Assembly: GCF_015352445.1 (NCBI RefSeq) | Contig: NZ_JADKPO010000016.1 | Coordinates: 1-64,000, forward strand | DNA from: Nocardioides agariphilus | GTDB taxonomy: Bacteria; Actinomycetota; Actinomycetes; Propionibacteriales; Nocardioidaceae | Direction of reading: 5' to 3' | Length of the DNA stretch: 64,000 nt | In this document: positions 1 to 7,767 of the stretch, in pieces | Layout of the letters: every line of letters starts with the position of its first letter | Numbering within the stretch: position 1 is the first letter of the stretch | Notes under the pieces: model-generated | Databases searched by the model: none | What the model was told of the DNA's origin: nothing | What the model saw: the letters and a program-made list of their open reading frames with translations, nothing else | Made by a program: the position numbers and the translations under genes

Positions 1-104
1 CGGCAAGGTCGGCCGCCACCTGGTGCGGCACCTCACCGACGACGGTGCCCGCGTCGTGGTGACCGACGTCAACGCCGGGGCCCTGCTACGGGCCAGCGAG
101 GAGC
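1..104 (+). pseudogene. Duplicated fragment of the leucine dehydrogenase gene
   Basis: This stretch matches bases 898-1001 of the intact dehydrogenase gene downstream at all but two positions (an A-to-G and a T-to-C change). It encodes only the glycine-rich NAD-binding turn ([10 protein letters not shown]) and about 20 residues after it. The match stops abruptly at the sequence cagcgaggag, where the copy runs into repeat DNA. It may be the end of a longer second copy lying outside the window. It has no complete reading frame of its own here. Confidence 0.85.
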
Positions 105-257
105 CGCGCGGCTGCCATGACCGTCGGTTGAGGAGGTTGCGCTAGCAACCTCACTCGTTACCCGGGCAAGCGCCCGTCAGACCCGTCTGTCTGCACACCT
201 GGCTTCGAGACAGGCGCCAGCGCGCCTTCCTCGACCAGCGAGGAGCCGCGCGGCTGC
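93..257. repeat. 23-bp direct repeat flanking two short palindromic elements
   Basis: The same 23 bases, beginning ccagcgaggagccgcg, occur at 93-115 and 235-257. Between them lie a type-A element at 126-150 (GGTTGAGGAGGTTGCGC...) and a type-B element at about 200-238 (TTCGAGACAGGCGC...CTTCCTCGACCA). The left copy is also the edge of the duplicated dehydrogenase fragment, so this looks like a recombination scar. The rest of 258-358 shows no gene. Confidence 0.8.
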
Positions 258-358
258 AATAGGCTGGAGGCCTCGCACGTGCCTGCGATCCAGGACGGCG
301 AGACCACCACGGACCGACTGCCGCCCACCCGACGCGGCTCCCACGAGAAAGTGGCCCT

Positions 359-1429
359 ATGAGTGACGTCTTCGAGCTCGGCTCCGAGCATGAACAGGTC
401 GTCTTCTGCAACGACCCGGCCAGCGGACTCCGCGCCATCATCGCCTTGCACAGCACGGCCCTGGGCCCCGGACTCGGCGGCACCCGCTTCTACCCCTACG
501 GCTCGACCGACGAGGCTCTGCGCGACGTGCTCAACCTCGCGCGGGGGATGACCTACAAGAACGCGCTGGCCGGCCTCGACCTGGGCGGCGGCAAGGCGGT
601 CATCATCGGCGACCCCTCGACCGACAAGTCCGAGGAGCTGCTGCGCGCCTACGGCAGGTTCGTGCAGTCGCTCAACGGCCGCTACCTCACCGCCTGCGAT
701 GTCGGCACCTACTCGGTCGACATGGACGTCGTAGCTCGCGAGTCGCGCTTCGTCACGGGTCGCACGGTCGCCAACGGCGGCGCCGGCGACTCCTCGGTGC
801 TCACCGCGTACGGCGTGTTCCAAGGCATGCGCGCATCCGCCGAGGCGGTCTGGGGCGAGCCCACCCTCGCCGGCCGCACCGTCGGCATCGCCGGCGTCGG
901 CAAGGTCGGCCGCCACCTGGTGCGGCACCTCACCGACGACGGTGCCCGCGTCGTGGTGACCGACGTCAACGCCGAGGCCCTGCTACGGGTCAGCGAGGAG
1001 TTCCCTGACGTCAAGGGCGTCTCGTCCACCAAGTCCCTGCTCGCGGAGCGACTCGACGTCTACTCCCCCAACGCCCTGGGCGGCGCACTCACCGACGAGG
1101 TCGTCGAGACGCTGACGGCCAAGATCGTGTGCGGCGGTGCCAACAACCAGCTCGCGCACGCCGGCGTGGAGAAGCGGCTCGAGGAGCGCGGAATCCTCTA
1201 CGCGCCCGACTTCTGCGTGAACTCCGGCGGGGTCATCCAGGTCGCCGACGAGCTGCACGGCTTCGACTTCGAACGGGCCAAGCAGCGCGCCAGCGGCATC
1301 TTCGAGACCACCCGCAAGGTCTTCGAGGTGGCCCGCACCGACGGCGTACCTCCCGCCATCGCTGCCGACCGTCTCGCCGAGCGCCGGATCCGCGACGTGG
1401 GTCGGCTGCGAGGGCTCTACCTCCGCTGA
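359..1429 (+). CDS. Leucine/valine/phenylalanine dehydrogenase family protein
   Basis: NAD-dependent oxidative deamination of a branched-chain or aromatic amino acid to its 2-oxo acid, a cytosolic entry step of amino-acid catabolism. The 356-residue length fits the Glu/Leu/Phe/Val dehydrogenase family. Residues 64-82 carry [19 protein letters not shown], holding the two lysines (67 and 79) used for substrate binding and catalysis. A Rossmann domain follows, with [10 protein letters not shown] near residues 178-187. [13 protein letters not shown] lies in the C-terminal half. The ATG has only a weak purine-rich stretch before it. Sequence alone does not separate leucine from valine or phenylalanine dehydrogenase. 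Part of the Rossmann segment is duplicated upstream at the window edge. Confidence 0.92.
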   Translation: MSDVFELGSEHEQVVFCNDPASGLRAIIALHSTALGPGLGGTRFYPYGSTDEALRDVLNLARGMTYKNALAGLDLGGGKAVIIGDPSTDKSEELLRAYGRFVQSLNGRYLTACDVGTYSVDMDVVARESRFVTGRTVANGGAGDSSVLTAYGVFQGMRASAEAVWGEPTLAGRTVGIAGVGKVGRHLVRHLTDDGARVVVTDVNAEALLRVSEEFPDVKGVSSTKSLLAERLDVYSPNALGGALTDEVVETLTAKIVCGGANNQLAHAGVEKRLEERGILYAPDFCVNSGGVIQVADELHGFDFERAKQRASGIFETTRKVFEVARTDGVPPAIAADRLAERRIRDVGRLRGLYLR

Positions 1430-1468
1430 GCCACGCCTGAGCAGTGCCTGCCCAGCAGTCAGGGAGGG

Positions 1469-1654
1469 TCAGTCGCGCCGGGGCTCGGCGTAGTCAGCCC
1501 ACTGATCGAGGTCAGGACCGTCGTCCTGCTCGTCGGAGCCCGGGTCGTCGCCGTGTAGCTCCTTGGCCAACGCCCCGAAGTCCGTCTCGTGAGTGCGGTA
1601 CTTCAGGTCGCGGGCGACCTTCGTCTGCTTCGCCTTGGCACGGCCGCGCCCCAT
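1469..1654 (-). CDS. DUF3073 small basic protein
   Basis: A 61-residue protein starting MGRGRAKAKQTKVARDLKY, which matches the conserved N-terminus of the actinobacterial DUF3073 family. The first 20 residues are strongly basic; the tail is acidic (DDPGSDEQDDGPDLD). Function is unknown; the basic head suggests RNA or ribosome contact, which is only inference. A purine-rich GAGGGGG lies about 8 bases before the ATG, so unlike many neighbours it has a ribosome binding site. It lies downstream of purM on the same strand, a common position for this family. Confidence 0.85.
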   Translation of the reverse strand: MGRGRAKAKQTKVARDLKYRTHETDFGALAKELHGDDPGSDEQDDGPDLDQWADYAEPRRD

Positions 1655-1822
1655 AGGGTCGACCCCCTCGCACTTGGCCGGGGCTCACGCTCGTGCGGGC
1701 ACACCGGTCTGATCGGTATCTGTCGTGGCCCCAACGCTACCTGGTGCCGGGCTGTTCCTGCACATAGACGTCCGCGAAATCGCTCACAGCCGACTCGCCG
1801 CTCGCTGGTCGAGGGCGCCGGC

Positions 1823-2893
1823 CTACCAACCCGGGTGCTGACCTACCAACGAAACGGTGCCACCGGAGTCACGGTCGGGCGCGGAGGCGACCTCGCCGGC
1901 GACCCAGGCGCGTACGTCGTGCTCGGCCAGCGCGGCGACAGCGGCGTCGGCGGCGTCCGGGGCGACGAGGGCCACCATCCCGACGCCGCAGTTGAGGGTG
2001 GCCTCGAGGTCGGGCTGGGGTACCTCGCCCACCTGGCGCACCAGGTCGAAGACAGGGCCGGGGGTCCAGGTGGCGCGGTCGATCGTGACCGCGACCTCGA
2101 CCGGGAGCACGCGGGCGAGGTTGGCGGCCAGGCCACCGCCGGTGACGTGCGACATCGCGTGCACCTGCACCCTGTCGGCGAGGTCGAGGCAGGCCTTGGC
2201 GTAGACGCGGGTCGGCTCGAGGAGCTCCTCGCCGAGCGTGCGGCCGAGCCCGGGCACATCGCGGTCGAGGGCCCAGCCAGCACCTGCCTCGGAGAGCAGC
2301 ACGTGCCGCACCAGGGAGTAGCCGTTGGAGTGGAGACCGCTGGAGGCCATGGCGACCACCACGTCGCCCGGACGCACCCGGTCGGGCCCGAGCAGGCGCG
2401 AGGCCTCGACCACTCCCGTCGTGGATCCGGCGACGTCGTACTCGTCGGGCTCCAACAGCCCGGGGTGCTCGGCGGTCTCTCCTCCGATGAGGGCGCAACC
2501 CGCCTCGACGCAGGCCTCGGCGATGCCCTTGACGATCGCGGCGATCCGCTCGGGGACGACGCGACCGGTGGCGATGTAGTCGGTGAGGAACAGCGGCTCG
2601 GCGCCGCACACCACGAGGTCGTCGACGAGCATGCCGACCAGGTCGAAGCCGATCGTGTCGTGCTTGTCCATCGCCTGGGCGATCGCGACCTTGGTGCCGA
2701 CGCCGTCGGCGGAGCTCGCGAGCAGGGGCCGGTCGTACTTCTTCAGGGCGCTGGCGTCGAAGAGCCCGGCGAACCCGCCGATGCCGCCGACCACCTCGGG
2801 CCGACTGGCCTTCTCGACCCAGGTGCGCATCAGCTCGACGGCCTTGTCACCGGCGGCGATGGAGACCCCGACGGCGGCGTACGAGTCGGTCAC
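1823..2893 (-). CDS. purM: Phosphoribosylformylglycinamidine cyclo-ligase
   Basis: AIR synthetase, the fifth step of purine synthesis: it closes the imidazole ring of FGAM using ATP. The 356 residues are the usual length. Family landmarks are visible: the N-terminal SYAAVGVSIAAGDKAVELM, GVGTKVAIAQAMDKHDTIGFDLVGM near residues 64-88, ALIGGETAEHPG, and MSHVTGGGLAANLARVLP. It starts with GTG preceded by TGAGGA about 8 bases upstream. It lies 22 bp downstream of purF on the same strand, so the two are very likely cotranscribed. Confidence 0.97.
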   Translation of the reverse strand: MTDSYAAVGVSIAAGDKAVELMRTWVEKASRPEVVGGIGGFAGLFDASALKKYDRPLLASSADGVGTKVAIAQAMDKHDTIGFDLVGMLVDDLVVCGAEPLFLTDYIATGRVVPERIAAIVKGIAEACVEAGCALIGGETAEHPGLLEPDEYDVAGSTTGVVEASRLLGPDRVRPGDVVVAMASSGLHSNGYSLVRHVLLSEAGAGWALDRDVPGLGRTLGEELLEPTRVYAKACLDLADRVQVHAMSHVTGGGLAANLARVLPVEVAVTIDRATWTPGPVFDLVRQVGEVPQPDLEATLNCGVGMVALVAPDAADAAVAALAEHDVRAWVAGEVASAPDRDSGGTVSLVGQHPGW

Positions 2894-2915
2894 TGGCCCA
2901 TCCTCACGATCAGCC

Positions 2916-4457
2916 TCACGGGTTGTTGAGCACGGGGAGCGCCGCGGTGTACGACGGTGACACGGACGGGGCCTCCAGCAGGTGCTTGCCCAGCAGCCGC
3001 TCGTCGGGCAGCTCGATCGGGTAGCGGCCGGTGAAGCACGCCGAGCAGAGTCGGTCCTCGGTCTGGCCGGTCGCCTCGATCATGCCGTCGAGCGAGATGT
3101 AGCCGAGCGAGTCGGCGCCCACACTGGCGGCGATCTCGTCGACGTCGAGGCCGTTGGCGATCAGCTCGGCACGGGTGGCGAAGTCGATGCCGTAGAAGCA
3201 CGGCCACTTCACCGGCGGTGAGGAGATGCGGACGTGCACCTCGGTTGCGCCTGCCTCGCGGAGCATCCGCACCTGGGCGCGCTGGGTGTTGCCGCGCACG
3301 ATCGAGTCGTCGACGACGATGATGCGCTTGCCGCGGATCATGTGCTCCAGAGCGTTGAGCTTGAGCCGGATGCCGAGCTGGCGCAGCGTCTGGCTGGGCT
3401 GGATGAAGGTGCGGCCGACGTAGGCGTTCTTGACGAAGCCTTGCCCGTAGGGGATGCCGGACTCCTCGGCGAACCCGACGGCAGCCGGCGTGCCGGACTC
3501 GGGCACGGGGATCACCAGGTCTGCCTCGACCGGGTGCTCGCGGGCCAGCCGCCGACCCATCTGGACGCGGGCCTCGTGCACGTTGCGGCCGCTGATGGTG
3601 GCGTCGGGCCGGGCGAGGTAGACGTACTCGAAGACGCAGCCCTTGGGCTCGGGCTCGGCGAACCGGTGGGAGCGGAGGCCGTTCTCGTCGATCACGAGCA
3701 GCTCGCCAGGCTCGACCTCACGGACGACGCTGGCACCGACGGTCGCCAGGGCGGAGTCCTCGGAGGCCACGACCCAACCGCGGGCCAGGCGGCCGAGGAC
3801 GAGCGGACGAATGCCCTGCGGGTCGCGGGCGGCGTAGACGGTGTCCTCGTTCATCCAGACGAACGAGAACGCACCCTTGAGCTGCGGCAGCACCTCGAGC
3901 GCTCGCTGCTCGAGGGTGGTGTCGGGGTGGTGGGCCAGCAGCGCGGTGACCAGGCCGGTGTCGTTGGTGGAGGCGTCGCCGCCCTGTCGCAGGTGCAGGT
4001 CCAGCTCGTCCTGCTCCTTGGGCAGCAGCTCGACCATCTGCTTGAGCTCGTGGGTGTTGATCAGGTTGCCGTTGTGGCCGAGCGCGATCGAGCCGCCGTG
4101 GCTGGCGCGGAACGTCGGCTGCGCGTTCTTCCAGGAGCTCGAGCCGGTCGTGGAGTAGCGGCAGTGGCCGATGGCGATGTGGCCCACCAGGCTCGACAGC
4201 GTGGACTCGTCGAAGACCTGCGAGACCAGCCCCATGTCCTTGTAGACCAAGATCTGCCTGCCGTTGCTGACCGCGATGCCAGCCGACTCCTGGCCCCGGT
4301 GCTGCAGCGCGTAGAGCCCGAAGTACGTGAGCTTGGCGACGTCCTCGCCCGGGGCCCAGACCCCGAACACACCGCAGTGGTCCTGGGGCCCCTGGTCCTG
4401 CGGGTCGAGTGCCAACGTCAGCCGTCCGTCGCCGCCTCTGCGGCCGGTGGGGTGCAC
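2916..4457 (-). CDS. purF: Amidophosphoribosyltransferase
   Basis: Catalyses the committed step of purine synthesis, replacing the pyrophosphate of PRPP with an amino group from glutamine. 513 residues. The N-terminal Ntn glutaminase begins at the catalytic Cys28 in DHCGVFGVW, so residues 1-27 would be a propeptide removed autocatalytically, as in Bacillus-type PurF. The PRPP site IIVVDDSIVRGNT is in the C-terminal half, and the late cysteines (RLCSACFTGRYP) fit the iron-sulfur type. The GTG start is supported by TAGACT exactly six bases upstream (minus strand, plus-strand 4464-4469), a leaderless signature. It leads the purF-purM pair and diverges from the thioesterase gene. Confidence 0.96.
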   Translation of the reverse strand: MHPTGRRGGDGRLTLALDPQDQGPQDHCGVFGVWAPGEDVAKLTYFGLYALQHRGQESAGIAVSNGRQILVYKDMGLVSQVFDESTLSSLVGHIAIGHCRYSTTGSSSWKNAQPTFRASHGGSIALGHNGNLINTHELKQMVELLPKEQDELDLHLRQGGDASTNDTGLVTALLAHHPDTTLEQRALEVLPQLKGAFSFVWMNEDTVYAARDPQGIRPLVLGRLARGWVVASEDSALATVGASVVREVEPGELLVIDENGLRSHRFAEPEPKGCVFEYVYLARPDATISGRNVHEARVQMGRRLAREHPVEADLVIPVPESGTPAAVGFAEESGIPYGQGFVKNAYVGRTFIQPSQTLRQLGIRLKLNALEHMIRGKRIIVVDDSIVRGNTQRAQVRMLREAGATEVHVRISSPPVKWPCFYGIDFATRAELIANGLDVDEIAASVGADSLGYISLDGMIEATGQTEDRLCSACFTGRYPIELPDERLLGKHLLEAPSVSPSYTAALPVLNNP

Positions 4458-4561
4458 GCGGTCAGTCTAGGCGCCGATACGCGTCGTACTGCATTCGCCA
4501 CTGCGAGCCCCGTCGACGATGAGGGCCTGGACGCGCAAGGACACCCCGCCACGATGTCTGG

Positions 4562-5437
4562 TTGTCTGGGCAGGTGCACGCGAATTCCCGGCGACACAGC
4601 TACCAGTGCCAGCTCAGGCGCGCCGACCTCCACGGCGACGGCACCGTCGGCAACGTGTTCTACGTCGACTACCTCCAAGAGGCGCGGCTCGCGCTGCTGC
4701 GCCACCACGACACCTCCCCGACTCCCAATCCCGGGGAGGGCCTGGTCGTGGTGCGCACGGTGGTCGAGTACGTGCGACCGATGCGGCTCGACGACGCGCC
4801 GGTGACCGTCGAGACGTGGGTGACCGAGATCAAGGCCGCGTCGTTCACGATGGGCTACGAGGTGAGCACCGCGGCGGGCACGCACGCGCTGGCGACCACG
4901 ACCCTGACGCCCTTCGTGTTCGCCGAGTCCCGCCCCCGTCGCCTCGCCCCCGACGAGCGTGAGCGCCTGGCCTCACACCTTGAGGACGCTCCGTTCGAGG
5001 ACAGCCGCCGTCGGCCCGACCCGTGGAGCGGACCGTCCCACCAGCGGCCGATCCACGTGCGCTTCTCCGACATCGACCTGCTCGGTCACGTCAACAACGT
5101 CCGCTACTTCGACTACGTCCACGAGGGCTACGCCGAGGTGCTGACCGGCGTCTTCCAGGAGGCCCGGGTCGAGGGCACGGTCGAGACCGTCGTCGTGCGC
5201 AGCGAGATGGACCACCTGCGCCAGGTGGACCTGCGCCCCGAGCCGTACGCCGTGTGGTCGCGGATCGTGGCCGTCGGCCGCACCTCGGTGACGCTGGAGT
5301 CCGAGGTCCGCGACGGCGACCAGGTGATGGCCAGGTCTCGCGTCGTCGAGGTCAACGTCGACGCGCAGGGCTCCCCCACCCACTGGCACCCACGCCACCG
5401 CGAGCTGTTCGAGGCGCGGCTCAGCCGGTCGGCCTGA
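4562..5437 (+). CDS. Acyl-CoA thioesterase with two hot-dog domains
   Basis: A 291-residue protein made of two tandem 4-hydroxybenzoyl-CoA-thioesterase-like (hot-dog) domains. Domain 1 spans about residues 10-130 (HGDGTVGNVFYVDYLQEARL) and domain 2 about 160-285 (RFSDIDLLGHVNNVRYFDYV). The D-x-x-G-H-V-N-N motif in the second domain is the active-site signature; the first domain has the altered form HGDGTVGN and may be less active. It probably hydrolyses acyl-CoA thioesters; the substrate cannot be read from sequence. The start is uncertain: TTG at 4562 or, equally good, GTG at 4574. Its 3' end overlaps the convergent MarR gene by 17 bp. Confidence 0.85.
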   Translation: MSGQVHANSRRHSYQCQLRRADLHGDGTVGNVFYVDYLQEARLALLRHHDTSPTPNPGEGLVVVRTVVEYVRPMRLDDAPVTVETWVTEIKAASFTMGYEVSTAAGTHALATTTLTPFVFAESRPRRLAPDERERLASHLEDAPFEDSRRRPDPWSGPSHQRPIHVRFSDIDLLGHVNNVRYFDYVHEGYAEVLTGVFQEARVEGTVETVVVRSEMDHLRQVDLRPEPYAVWSRIVAVGRTSVTLESEVRDGDQVMARSRVVEVNVDAQGSPTHWHPRHRELFEARLSRSA

Positions 5438-5888
5438 CCGTGGGGAACGCGCCGCCGTGGGTCGCCAGGACCACCTCGGTGAGGGTCTTGTGCAGGCGGG
5501 CGACAGCCTGCGTGCCGACCAGGTTCGCCCACTCGCCCTCGAGCTCACCGTAGATGCCCTCGACCGCGGCCAGGAGCTCGCGGCCCCGCGGCGCGAGGGC
5601 GATGGTGCGCTGCCGAGCGTCGGAGGCGGGGGCGACGCGCGTGACGTAGCGGCCTTCGACCATCTGGTCGATCAGCTTGGACGTGGCCTGCTTGCTGACG
5701 CCCAGGAGCGCAGCGAGGTCGGTGACCTTGGCATCGGCGTCGCGCAGGGCCAGCAGGACGAAGCCGTACGCCGGTCGGACGTCGTCCCAGCCCCGCTCCG
5801 CCAGGCGCCGATGGAGGCCGTCGATCAGCTGCCGGTAGGCGACCGCCAGCAGCCGTGCGATCGGGACCTCGTCGACCGGGTCGCTCAT
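5421..5888 (-). CDS. MarR family transcriptional regulator
   Basis: A 155-residue winged-helix repressor. The recognition region reads KVTDLAALLGVSKQATSKLIDQMV, followed by the wing (VAPASDARQRTIALAPRG). It starts at an ATG whose first bases overlap the stop of the upstream cupin gene (ATGA), implying translational coupling; an in-frame start nine bases earlier is possible. Two matching palindromes lie in front of the cupin gene, so this protein very likely represses its own operon. The ligand that releases it is unknown. Confidence 0.9.
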   Translation of the reverse strand: MSDPVDEVPIARLLAVAYRQLIDGLHRRLAERGWDDVRPAYGFVLLALRDADAKVTDLAALLGVSKQATSKLIDQMVEGRYVTRVAPASDARQRTIALAPRGRELLAAVEGIYGELEGEWANLVGTQAVARLHKTLTEVVLATHGGAFPTVRPTG

Positions 5889-6256
5889 CGAGCCCACGGC
5901 GGGGTGAAGCGGCCTTCGGCCGTGACTGCCTCGCCACCGACGGGCAGGCAGCAGAGAAGGCGCAGGACGTGCTCGCCCTCGTTGGCGATCTCGAACGGCA
6001 CGTCGGGAGGTACGACGATCGCGTCACCGACGCCGGCACGGCCGTGGACTCCGTCGACCGAGGTGGCCGCAGCCCCGTCGAGCACCACGAAGACCTCCTC
6101 GCGGGTCAGCGAGTGAGGAGTGGCAGGGACCCCGGGATCGATCTCCACGATCCACACGGAGGTCTCGCTGCTGCCCCGACTCGGCGTCGCCAGGGAGGTG
6201 AAACGGGTGCCGCCCAGGTCATGGGTCGGCTGCTCGGGTGCGGTGATGACGCTCAT
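5885..6256 (-). CDS. Cupin-domain protein
   Basis: A 123-residue single-domain cupin. The barrel motifs are visible: the first as TPHSLTREEVFVVLDGAAA and the second around GDAIVVPPDVPFEIANEG. The first motif keeps one His and a Glu, so metal binding is plausible but not certain. The ATG at 6256 is preceded by AAAGGA seven bases upstream, better than the GTG one codon earlier. It is first in a two-gene operon with the MarR regulator and is probably a small-molecule-binding or detoxifying protein; its substrate is not evident. Confidence 0.8.
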   Translation of the reverse strand: MSVITAPEQPTHDLGGTRFTSLATPSRGSSETSVWIVEIDPGVPATPHSLTREEVFVVLDGAAATSVDGVHGRAGVGDAIVVPPDVPFEIANEGEHVLRLLCCLPVGGEAVTAEGRFTPPWAR

Positions 6257-6262
6257 CACGAT

Positions 6263-6289
6263 CCTTTCGTCAACTTGGTTGACGAAAGG
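6263..6289. promoter_or_regulatory. MarR-type operator O1 (27-bp palindrome)
   Basis: A 12-3-12 perfect inverted repeat with half-site CCTTTCGTCAAC and centre TTG. It begins seven bases before the cupin ATG and covers the -10 hexamer of the proposed promoter. Its core GTCAACTTGGTTGAC is repeated, in reverse orientation, in the second operator. Confidence 0.85.
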
Positions 6290-6315
6290 CTAGGTGCTCC
6301 TCGCGCAATCGTCAA
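6287..6315 (-). promoter_or_regulatory. Promoter of the cupin-marR operon
   Basis: On the minus strand TTGACG (plus-strand 6310-6315) is separated by 17 bases from TAGCCT (6287-6292), a good housekeeping-sigma promoter. The -35 lies inside operator O2 and the -10 overlaps operator O1, an ideal layout for repression by steric block. Confidence 0.7.
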
Positions 6316-6328
6316 CCAAGTTGACGAT
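6308..6328. promoter_or_regulatory. MarR-type operator O2 (21-bp palindrome)
   Basis: A perfect inverted repeat with half-site ATCGTCAAC around centre CAA. The 15-base core is the reverse complement of the O1 core. The centres of O1 and O2 are 42 bp apart, four helical turns, so two dimers would sit on the same DNA face. Confidence 0.85.
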
Positions 6329-6331
6329 CGG

Positions 6332-7678
6332 TCAGCCGAGGTTGCGCAGCAGGAGCGCTTCGGCGAGCAGCACCTTCTCGAACTCCGCGAGGTGCAGGCC
6401 CTCGTTGGCGCCGTGGGCACGGGTGTCGGGGTCCTCGACTCCCGTCACCAGCACCGACGCCTGCGGGAACGTCTCCAGGAACTCCGCGATGAACGGGATC
6501 GACCCACCCACGCCCATGTCGACCGGCGCGGTGCCGTCCCAGGCCTCGGTGAACGCGGCGCGTGCGGCGTCGTACGCCGGGCCCGTTGCGTCGATCTGCG
6601 TGGCCTCGCCGGTGTCGACGGTGGTCATCGACAGCTCGGCGCCCCACGCGACGTGCTTCTCGAGGTGCTCGCGCAGTCGCGCCTCGGCGTTGGCCGTGGT
6701 GTCACCGGGCGCGATCCGCATCGAGATCCGGCAGCGCGCAGCGGGCACCAGCGTGTTGGATGCGCCTGCCACCTTGGGGCCGTCGAGTCCGGTGATCGAC
6801 AGGGCCGGCTTGGTCCAGAGTCTCTCCACGGTCGAGCCGTCACCGATCCACTCGATCGACGCCACCGCTCCGGACTCGGCGCGCAGTCGTGCCTCGGGGT
6901 AGTCGACGTCGGCGGCCGGGCCGGAGTGCAGCCCCTCGACGGCCACGTTGCCGCGGTCGTCGTGCAGCGTCGCGATCAACCGGGCCAAGGTCATCAGCGA
7001 GTCGGGCACCAGACCGCCCCACATGCCGGAGTGGACCGCGTGGGTCAGCGTGCGGACCTCGACGTCCATGCGCACCAGCCCGCGAAGCGAGGTGGTGAGG
7101 GCCGGCTCGCCGATGTCCCAGTTGCCGGAGTCGGCGATCACGATGACGTCGGCCCGCAGGTCCTCGAGGTTCTCGCGCAGCAGTGCGGGCAGGGACTCGG
7201 AGCCGATCTCCTCCTCGCCCTCGATGAAGAAGGCGAGGTTGACCGGCAGGTCGTCTCCGAAGATCCGCAGAGCGGCGACGTGCGTTGCGATGCCGGCCTT
7301 GTCGTCGGCGGCGCCGCGGCCGTAGAGCCGGTCGCCGCGCTCGGTCGGCTCGAAGGGCGGGGAGTCCCAGTCGGCGTGGTCGTTCTCGGGCTGGACGTCG
7401 TGGTGCGCGTAGAGCAGCACCGTCGGGGCCCCGTCGGGACCCTGCTTGTGCGCGATCACCGCAGGGCCGCCACCCTCGGCCGAGGTGATGCGCGCGGTGC
7501 AGCCCTCGGCCTCCAGCAACGCGGCCACGGCCTCGGCCGACCGGCGTACGTCGGCTGCCCGCTCGGGGTCGGCGCTCACCGACTCGATGCGCACCAGGTC
7601 CTCGAGGTCTCGGCGTACGCCGGGAAGTACCTGCTGCACGCGGGCGCGAAGCTCGTCGATCGTGGGAGTGGTCGCCAT
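6332..7678 (-). CDS. M20 family dipeptidase
   Basis: A 448-residue zinc metallopeptidase of the M20/M28 fold. Metal ligands are visible: LLYAHHDVQPEN (His, Asp), GRGAADDKAG (bridging Asp), EGEEEIGSE (general base and ligand Glu), IADSGNW (Asp) and the late His in GANEGLHLAEF. A dimerisation domain occupies about residues 190-330. It probably hydrolyses dipeptides in the cytosol. The reading frame is open further upstream, but the ATG at 7678 matches the family N-terminus and has TAGGGT seven bases before it, a leaderless signature. It is divergent from the ornithine aminotransferase gene. Confidence 0.9.
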   Translation of the reverse strand: MATTPTIDELRARVQQVLPGVRRDLEDLVRIESVSADPERAADVRRSAEAVAALLEAEGCTARITSAEGGGPAVIAHKQGPDGAPTVLLYAHHDVQPENDHADWDSPPFEPTERGDRLYGRGAADDKAGIATHVAALRIFGDDLPVNLAFFIEGEEEIGSESLPALLRENLEDLRADVIVIADSGNWDIGEPALTTSLRGLVRMDVEVRTLTHAVHSGMWGGLVPDSLMTLARLIATLHDDRGNVAVEGLHSGPAADVDYPEARLRAESGAVASIEWIGDGSTVERLWTKPALSITGLDGPKVAGASNTLVPAARCRISMRIAPGDTTANAEARLREHLEKHVAWGAELSMTTVDTGEATQIDATGPAYDAARAAFTEAWDGTAPVDMGVGGSIPFIAEFLETFPQASVLVTGVEDPDTRAHGANEGLHLAEFEKVLLAEALLLRNLG

Positions 7679-7716
7679 GCACCGGACCCTAGCGAGGGCA
7701 GGAACACGCCCAGACT

Positions 7717-7736
7717 TTGTCAGACAATGTTTTGTC
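7717..7736. promoter_or_regulatory. GntR/FadR-like operator
   Basis: TTGTCAGACAA at 7717-7727 is a perfect 5-1-5 inverted repeat and fits the FadR-subfamily consensus TNGTNNNACNA. An overlapping GACAA-TGTT-TTGTC dyad runs from 7723 to 7736. It lies between the divergent dipeptidase and ornithine aminotransferase genes, so one regulator could control both. No GntR gene is in the window. Confidence 0.5.
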
Positions 7737-7767
7737 TTCCGGGCCGTGCGTGAGCGAGGATGCAACC

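Noticed and set aside
1589-2929. 446-residue plus-strand frame over purM
   Set aside because: It is the mirror of a conserved purM gene, with repetitive Gly/Asp/Val content and no domain.
3234-4805. 523-residue plus-strand frame over purF
   Set aside because: High-GC shadow of purF; no recognisable motif and no start signal.
5855-7753. 632-residue plus-strand frame over the cupin and dipeptidase genes
   Set aside because: Opposite strand to two clear enzyme genes with full sets of catalytic residues; shadow.
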